A stretch of 64,000 nt of DNA, taken from the NCBI RefSeq assembly GCF_006715395.1, contig NZ_VFNC01000002.1, positions 1,178,001-1,242,000 of the forward strand, given 5' to 3'. The stretch is from Streptomyces sp. SLBN-31 (GTDB lineage Bacteria > Actinomycetota > Actinomycetes > Streptomycetales > Streptomycetaceae). The translations under genes and the position numbers were made by a program. The notes under the pieces are model-generated. The model had not been told where the DNA came from. It searched no databases and saw only the letters and a list, made by a program, of their open reading frames with translations. Shown in pieces: positions 60,075-64,000 of the stretch (within the stretch, counting starts at the first letter, position 1; the number at the start of each line of letters is the position of its first letter).

Positions 60075-61459
60075 ACCCCCTCCCCCGAAGCACGCCCACC
60101 GACGCCCCCGTCGTCCGACCCGCTCTCGGCAGCCCCGGGCTCCGGCGCCTCGGGACCGGGCAGATCCTCCACATCACGGGCGAGCACGGGACCCGGCGCC
60201 TCGGTACCGGACGCCTGCGGCACGCCACCGGCGCCCTTCTCCGCGGCCGCCCCGGGCTCCGGCGCCTCAGGACCGGGCAGATCCTCCACATCACGGGCGA
60301 GCACGGGACCCGGCGCCTCGGTACCGGACGCCTGCGGCACGCTACCGGCGCCCTTCTCCGCGGCCGCCCCGGGCTCCGGCGCCTCAGGACCGGGCAGATC
60401 CTCCACATCACGGGCGAGCACGGGACCCGGCGCCTCGGTACCGGACGCCTGCGGCACGCCACCGGCGCCCTTCTCCGCGGCCGCCCCGGGCTCCGGCGCC
60501 TCAGGACCGGGCAGATCCTCCACATCACGGGCGAGCACGGGACCCGGCGTCTGACCCGGCGTCTGCCGCGTGTCACCGGGCACCGGCGCCATCGCACCGG
60601 CTTCCGGCGTCTCCACGCCCGTCCATCCGGGACCCGCCGCCTGCGTGTCGGACAGCTGCCGCCCATCGCCGGTCACCGGCTCCATCGCGCCCAGGACCGG
60701 CGCGTGCCGCCCCAGAATCCGCTCCTCGTCGTCGGTCGTCGTCTCGGCCTCGCCGGGGGCCGGCGCCCTGGGGCCCGTGGGCAGCTGGGTGTCACCGGTG
60801 ATCACCGGCTGCTCGTCGGACGGGAGGCCGCCGGGCGCTCCGCCCCTACCGGCCCCGGGCGTCGTGCCCACATCACCCGAGGGCGCTTCGAACACCTGGC
60901 CCGAGGAGGTGTCAGGCCCCTGGCCCGAGGAGGTGTCAGGCCCGTGGCCAGAAGACCTCTCGGAGCCCTGGCCGAACATCTCGGCCCCCTGGCCCGAGGA
61001 CGCCTCGGACCCCCGGCCCGAAGGCGTCTCGCGCCCCTCGCCCGCGCGCATCTCCCCCATCTCGTCCGCGGGCGTCTCCGGCTCCTCGGGTTCCTCGTCC
61101 AGCGGGATCACCCCGATCTCACCCGCGGGTACGCCACCCCCGGACTCCCCCGAGCCCCGGGAGTCCCCGGCGTCCCCGGAACGCTCCCGCTCCTCCGGTC
61201 GCGGCTGTGTCAGCCAGGCCACCGCCGCGCCCGTGAGGGCGACGGGCCACTCCACGACACCCGCGACACCGAGCACCCCGGCCCCCGTGTACACCGCCAG
61301 GCGCCGCCCCCGCGGTGACACGGCCCCGACCTTGTCCAGCGCTCCCCCGGCCACCCTGCTCACCATCCCGGCGCCGGGCACGTGCCGCAGCGCCGAGGCC
61401 GCGGTCCGCAGCGGCTCCGGAAGGGTCGTCGACGACGACCGTTGCTCCTGCCGAGCCAT
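60071..61459 (-). CDS. Membrane protein with 39-residue C-terminal repeats, coupled to the P-type ATPase
   Basis: A 462-residue protein. Residues 1-90 contain a Ser/Thr start and a hydrophobic region (LAVYTGAGVLGVAGVVEWPV and ALTGAAVAWLT). The rest is acidic, Pro/Gly/Glu-rich, disordered, and ends in repeats of 39 residues (117 bp) containing PGPVLARDVEDLPGPEAPEP, in three full copies and one partial. Its stop overlaps the ATPase start (60074) by 4 bp, so the proteins are made together. ATG 61459 follows GAGGAG. The repeats could bind cations, or the partner ATPase. Confidence 0.8.
   Translation of the reverse strand: MARQEQRSSSTTLPEPLRTAASALRHVPGAGMVSRVAGGALDKVGAVSPRGRRLAVYTGAGVLGVAGVVEWPVALTGAAVAWLTQPRPEERERSGDAGDSRGSGESGGGVPAGEIGVIPLDEEPEEPETPADEMGEMRAGEGRETPSGRGSEASSGQGAEMFGQGSERSSGHGPDTSSGQGPDTSSGQVFEAPSGDVGTTPGAGRGGAPGGLPSDEQPVITGDTQLPTGPRAPAPGEAETTTDDEERILGRHAPVLGAMEPVTGDGRQLSDTQAAGPGWTGVETPEAGAMAPVPGDTRQTPGQTPGPVLARDVEDLPGPEAPEPGAAAEKGAGGVPQASGTEAPGPVLARDVEDLPGPEAPEPGAAAEKGAGSVPQASGTEAPGPVLARDVEDLPGPEAPEPGAAAEKGAGGVPQASGTEAPGPVLARDVEDLPGPEAPEPGAAESGSDDGGVGGRASGEGV
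60131..60550. repeat. 117-bp in-frame tandem repeats (about 3.6 copies)
   Basis: CAGATCCTCCACATCACGGG recurs at 60161, 60278, 60395 and 60512, exactly 117 bp apart. Copies differ at very few bases (one G/S change and a C/A in the CTCAGG/CTCGGG word). Each encodes 39 residues of the coupled membrane protein's C-terminus. The near-identity suggests recent expansion. Confidence 0.9.
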
Positions 61460-61592
61460 GACTCTCCTCGATCCGTATGAGTTCGCTTTGCCGGATTGGC
61501 CGGGTTCCCGCTCTGCGCCACGTCATCCGGACACGAAGGAGAGAGAGCGCCGCGAGGAAGCGGCGCCCGGAAGCGGTTGCGAACGCCGCGAT

Positions 61593-61616
61593 GGCCGGAG
61601 ATCGCCGCCTCCGGCC
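61593..61616 (-). terminator. Hairpin after the PHB-depolymerase-like esterase gene
   Basis: GGCCGGAG (61593-61600) and CTCCGGCC (61609-61616) are perfect 8-bp arms across eight bases, 20 bp after the reverse-strand stop at 61637. A second hairpin, GCGCCGC and GCGGCGC (61547-61566), lies further downstream. Confidence 0.55.
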
Positions 61617-61636
61617 ACCGCGACACTCGGGACGAG

Positions 61637-62962
61637 TCAACTCGACGAACAGGCGGTCCCGTTGAGCGTGAAGGCGGCGGGCGCCGCACTGTTGCCGCTG
61701 TGGTTGGCCTGATAGCCGATGCTCACGCTCGCGTTCGGGGCGATCGTCCCGTCGTACGACGCGTTGGTGGCCGTCACCGCACCGCTGCTCGGCGCGTACG
61801 TGGCGCCCCAGCCGTTGGTGATGGTCTGCCCGGCGGGCAGGGTGAAGCCGAGCTGCCAGCCGTTGATCGTCGTGGTGCCGGTGTTGGTGACGGTCATCGA
61901 GCCGGTCAGGCCCGTGCTCCAGGCGCTGGTGGTGGCGGTCACCCTGCAGGCGCCGGGCTGCGGCTGGGGTGCGGGACCCGAGGTGCCGAGGCCGAAGAAG
62001 GTCAGCGCCCTTGATGCCATGCCGTAGGTGTAGAGGTTGTGGCCGACGCCCTGGAGACTGATCGCCTCGACGGGCGCCTGGTCACCGGTGGAGCCGTAGC
62101 GGGTGCGGGTCCAGCCGGAGGCGGGCGTGTCGGTGGCGGCCGGGGTCTGGCCGACGCCGAGGACGTCGGTCCACTGCTTGATCTCCTCCCCGAAGTTGGG
62201 GTAGCGCAGCGTCGCGTCGTCGGTGCCGTGCCACAGCTGCATGCGCGGTCGGCGCCCGGTGTAGCCGGGGTATGCGCCGCGCACCAGGTCGCCCCACTCC
62301 CGCGGGGTGTGGGTGACGGTGCCGTTCGCGCAGGCGCTGTTCCACTCGGAGCCGTCGGTGGTGGCGAAGCAGCCGAAGGGCACGCCGGAGAAGGCCGCGC
62401 CGGCCGCGAACACGTCCGGGTAGTCGCCGAGCAGGACGTTCGTCATCATCGCTCCGGAGGAGATGCCGGTGGCGAAGATCTTGCCGGGGTCCGCGCTGTA
62501 GGTCCGGGTGACCCAGTCGATCATGGACTTGATGCCGACGGGGTCGCTGCCGCCGCCGCGCTTGAGGGCCTGGGGCGAGGAGACGTCGAAGCACTTGCTG
62601 GCCCGGGTGACCGAGGGGTAGATCACGACGAAGCCGTAGGTGTCGGCGAGTTGCGCCCACTCGGTGCCGTTGTACATGGCCGGCCCGGAGCCGGTGCAGT
62701 AGTGCACGGCCACGACGACCGCGGGGTGCGCGGTGACGCCGGCGGGCACGTAGAGGTACATCCGCAGGTTGCTGGGGTTGGTCCCGAAGTTCGTGACCTC
62801 GGTGAGGGTGGCGGTGGGGACGGCGGCGCGCGTGGCGGCGGCGGCCGGCGGCGCGGTGAGGGTCACCGCGGCGAGTAACGGCAGCAGTACGGCGACCAGC
62901 GCCGACAGGATCGTCCGCAACGGTCTGCTCACGGTCGCGCGGGGGCGGGTGCGGGTGGACAC
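61637..62962 (-). CDS. Secreted PHB-depolymerase-family esterase with CBM2, TTA codon in the signal peptide
   Basis: A 441-residue exported enzyme. The signal peptide (RTILSALVAVLLPLLAAVTL) precedes an alpha/beta-hydrolase domain (VVAVHYCTGSGPAMYNGTEW; nucleophile Ser in IFATGISSGAMMTNVLLG; MQLWHGTDDATLRYPNF with Asp; EAISLQGVGHNLYTYG with His). Such esterases cut ferulic or acetyl groups from plant xylan. Residues about 340-441 form a CBM2 cellulose-binding module (CRVTATTSAWSTGLTGSMTV). Leu29 is encoded by TTA (62876-62878), implying bldA control. GTG 62962 was chosen. A CebR-like site lies 131 bp upstream. Confidence 0.93.
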   Translation of the reverse strand: MSTRTRPRATVSRPLRTILSALVAVLLPLLAAVTLTAPPAAAATRAAVPTATLTEVTNFGTNPSNLRMYLYVPAGVTAHPAVVVAVHYCTGSGPAMYNGTEWAQLADTYGFVVIYPSVTRASKCFDVSSPQALKRGGGSDPVGIKSMIDWVTRTYSADPGKIFATGISSGAMMTNVLLGDYPDVFAAGAAFSGVPFGCFATTDGSEWNSACANGTVTHTPREWGDLVRGAYPGYTGRRPRMQLWHGTDDATLRYPNFGEEIKQWTDVLGVGQTPAATDTPASGWTRTRYGSTGDQAPVEAISLQGVGHNLYTYGMASRALTFFGLGTSGPAPQPQPGACRVTATTSAWSTGLTGSMTVTNTGTTTINGWQLGFTLPAGQTITNGWGATYAPSSGAVTATNASYDGTIAPNASVSIGYQANHSGNSAAPAAFTLNGTACSSS

Positions 62963-63092
62963 GTCCTTGTGCTCCCTTCTGGGCGTTCCGGAAATACGGG
63001 CCACCCCTTCCGGAAGACACTCGGGAACTCCCGGGAATCTCCCGGAAAAGAGGAGGCGTGCGTCCCGCATGGTGACATGGACACAACCGTCA

Positions 63093-63106
63093 TGGAAGCG
63101 CTCCCA
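63093..63106. promoter_or_regulatory. CebR-like operator
   Basis: TGGAAGCGCTCCCA differs at one position from the 14-bp CebR site TGGGAGCGCTCCCA that controls cellulose-degrading genes in Streptomyces. It lies upstream of the CBM2 esterase, in the divergent region shared with the pectate lyase. Confidence 0.7.
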
Positions 63107-63179
63107 CGCGACTTCCGCACCCAGATCCGGACAAGCCCTTGCACCGCACCGACCGGACCGAATTCTTTTGCGCAAAGCG

Positions 63180-63208
63180 TTGACCAGAAAGCGCTTTCCC
63201 CCTACGGT
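63180..63208 (+). promoter_or_regulatory. Pectate lyase promoter with LacI-type palindrome in the spacer
   Basis: TTGACC (63180-63185) and TACGGT (63203-63208) are separated by exactly 17 bp. The spacer holds the perfect palindrome GAAAGCGCTTTC (63187-63198), the form of a LacI-family operator. Another palindrome, TTTGCGCAAA (63167-63176), lies before the -35 box. A third, GAACATCGTTC (63286-63296), is downstream. Confidence 0.75.
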
Positions 63209-63336
63209 CCGTTCAGCGATGTGACTTGCAGGCGCCCTCCGGGGGTCAAAGGGTCACAATGCCCCCGCGTCACGCTCAACATGGCGAACATCGTTCACAT
63301 ATACGATCACGCACGCTGTCGAAGGGACGCACCCGC

Positions 63337-64000
63337 ATGCGTACTCGCCCCCCACGTACACACGCGCAAAGATCCACAGCGGTGACGGCCACGGCGGCCG
63401 CCCTCGCCGCCGTCACCGTCCTCGCTCTCCCCCAGTCCGCCTCGGCGGCGGAGTCCTCGCCGGTCGGGTTCGGTGCCGGCACCACCGGCGGCGCCGGCGC
63501 CACGACGACGACCGTCTCTACGCTGTCGGCGTTCAAGTCGGCCGTCACCGGAAGCACCGCGAAGGTCGTCAGGGTCAGTGGCCTGATCCCACTGAGCGGC
63601 CAGGTGGACGTCGGCTCCAACACCACGGTGCTCGGCGTCGGTTCGTCGTCCGGGTTCACCGGCGGCGGACTGCGGCTGAAGAACGCCACCAACGTGATCA
63701 TCCGCAACCTGAACATCAGCAGGGCGGTCGGCACGGACGCCATCACGGTCCAGAAGTCGACCAAGGTCTGGATCGACCACAACTCCCTGTCGTCCGACCG
63801 TACCCACGGCAAGGATTACTACGACGGCCTGGTCGACATCACCCACGCGTCCGACTACGTGACCGTCTCCTGGAACACCTTCAAGGACCACTACAAGGGT
63901 TCCCTTGTCGGCCACAGCGACAACAACGCGAGCGAGGACACCGGGCACCTGCGGGTGACGTACCACCACAACTGGTTCGACAACGTGAACTCCCGCATCC
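63337..64000 (+). CDS. Secreted pectate lyase, family PL1 (3' end beyond the window)
   Basis: The frame from ATG 63337 runs off the right edge after about 221 residues. A signal peptide (AVTATAAALAAVTVLALPQS) is followed by a right-handed beta-helix of the PL1 type: GTTGGAGATTTTVSTLSAFK, TNVIIRNLNISRAVGTDAIT, STKVWIDHNSLSSD and VTVSWNTFKDHYKGSLVGHS, with HHNWFDNVNSRI at the edge, the conserved catalytic-site region. It would cleave pectate outside the cell with Ca2+. GAAGGGA lies upstream. It is divergent from the esterase gene and has a promoter with an operator in the spacer. Confidence 0.93.
   Translation, partial: MRTRPPRTHAQRSTAVTATAAALAAVTVLALPQSASAAESSPVGFGAGTTGGAGATTTTVSTLSAFKSAVTGSTAKVVRVSGLIPLSGQVDVGSNTTVLGVGSSSGFTGGGLRLKNATNVIIRNLNISRAVGTDAITVQKSTKVWIDHNSLSSDRTHGKDYYDGLVDITHASDYVTVSWNTFKDHYKGSLVGHSDNNASEDTGHLRVTYHHNWFDNVNSRI

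Noticed and set aside
55683..60554. A 1623-codon open frame on the forward strand
   Set aside because: It is antisense to the P-type ATPase and repeat protein, which have clear motifs; high GC keeps the opposite strand open.

Overview
The window is high-GC actinobacterial DNA and almost certainly comes from a Streptomyces chromosome. Third codon positions are nearly all G or C. Many genes have a -10 box six to eight bases before the start codon, as expected for leaderless transcripts. Several small families typical of Streptomyces appear to be present (DUF4395, DUF5134, DUF6214, DUF6332, DUF6421, DUF6986 and DUF2630-like proteins, assigned from memory of the families). I see no rRNA, tRNA, insertion sequence, prophage, CRISPR array or antibiotic cluster. 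Family names below come from reading motifs, without database searches.

Layout. 1-9 kb: a CYTH-CHAD protein cut by the left edge, an Ntn-hydrolase-like protein, a striking 22-bp repeat array in front of an MFS transporter, aminopeptidase N, an acetyltransferase, a mycothiol-type DinB enzyme and two gene remnants. 9-20 kb: regulator and effector pairs (MarR with a DHA2 exporter; a two-component system; TetR with a deazaflavin-type nitroreductase, separated by five phased operator-like sites), then a geranylgeranyl-reductase-like flavoprotein, an M20 dipeptidase, a metallo-hydrolase, a kinase-like protein and a TmrB-like kinase fused to a NUDIX domain. 21-29 kb: carbohydrate use (secreted GH27 alpha-galactosidase, ROK kinase, LacI regulator), a frame with no start codon, a DUF6986 lyase-like enzyme and a secreted EEP-family hydrolase.

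29-42 kb looks like conserved core: etfBA; a flavin reductase behind a cysteine-ended leader peptide; a membrane-anchored thioredoxin and divergent DUF4395; a PlsC-type acyltransferase; a methyltransferase with a TTA codon; a B3/4-domain protein; a transglutaminase-like protein; a DUF6421-SDR-threonine aldolase operon; GDPD; GNAT and VOC proteins. 42-55 kb: a large cytosolic-looking glycosidase with carbohydrate-binding modules, a FUSC-MarR operon with its operator, PAP2, HAD, DUF2630, TetR, DUF6214, an FprA-type reductase, a nucleobase permease overlapping an ArsR gene, and an Old Yellow Enzyme controlled from a twin operator.

55-64 kb: a 1431-residue CtpI-like P-type ATPase translationally coupled to a membrane protein whose C-terminus is made of almost identical 39-residue repeats. 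A CBM2-bearing secreted esterase (TTA codon, CebR-like operator) then diverges from a pectate lyase that runs off the right edge. Together the alpha-galactosidase, large glycosidase, esterase and pectate lyase fit a soil saprophyte that degrades plant cell walls under sugar-responsive and developmental (bldA) control.
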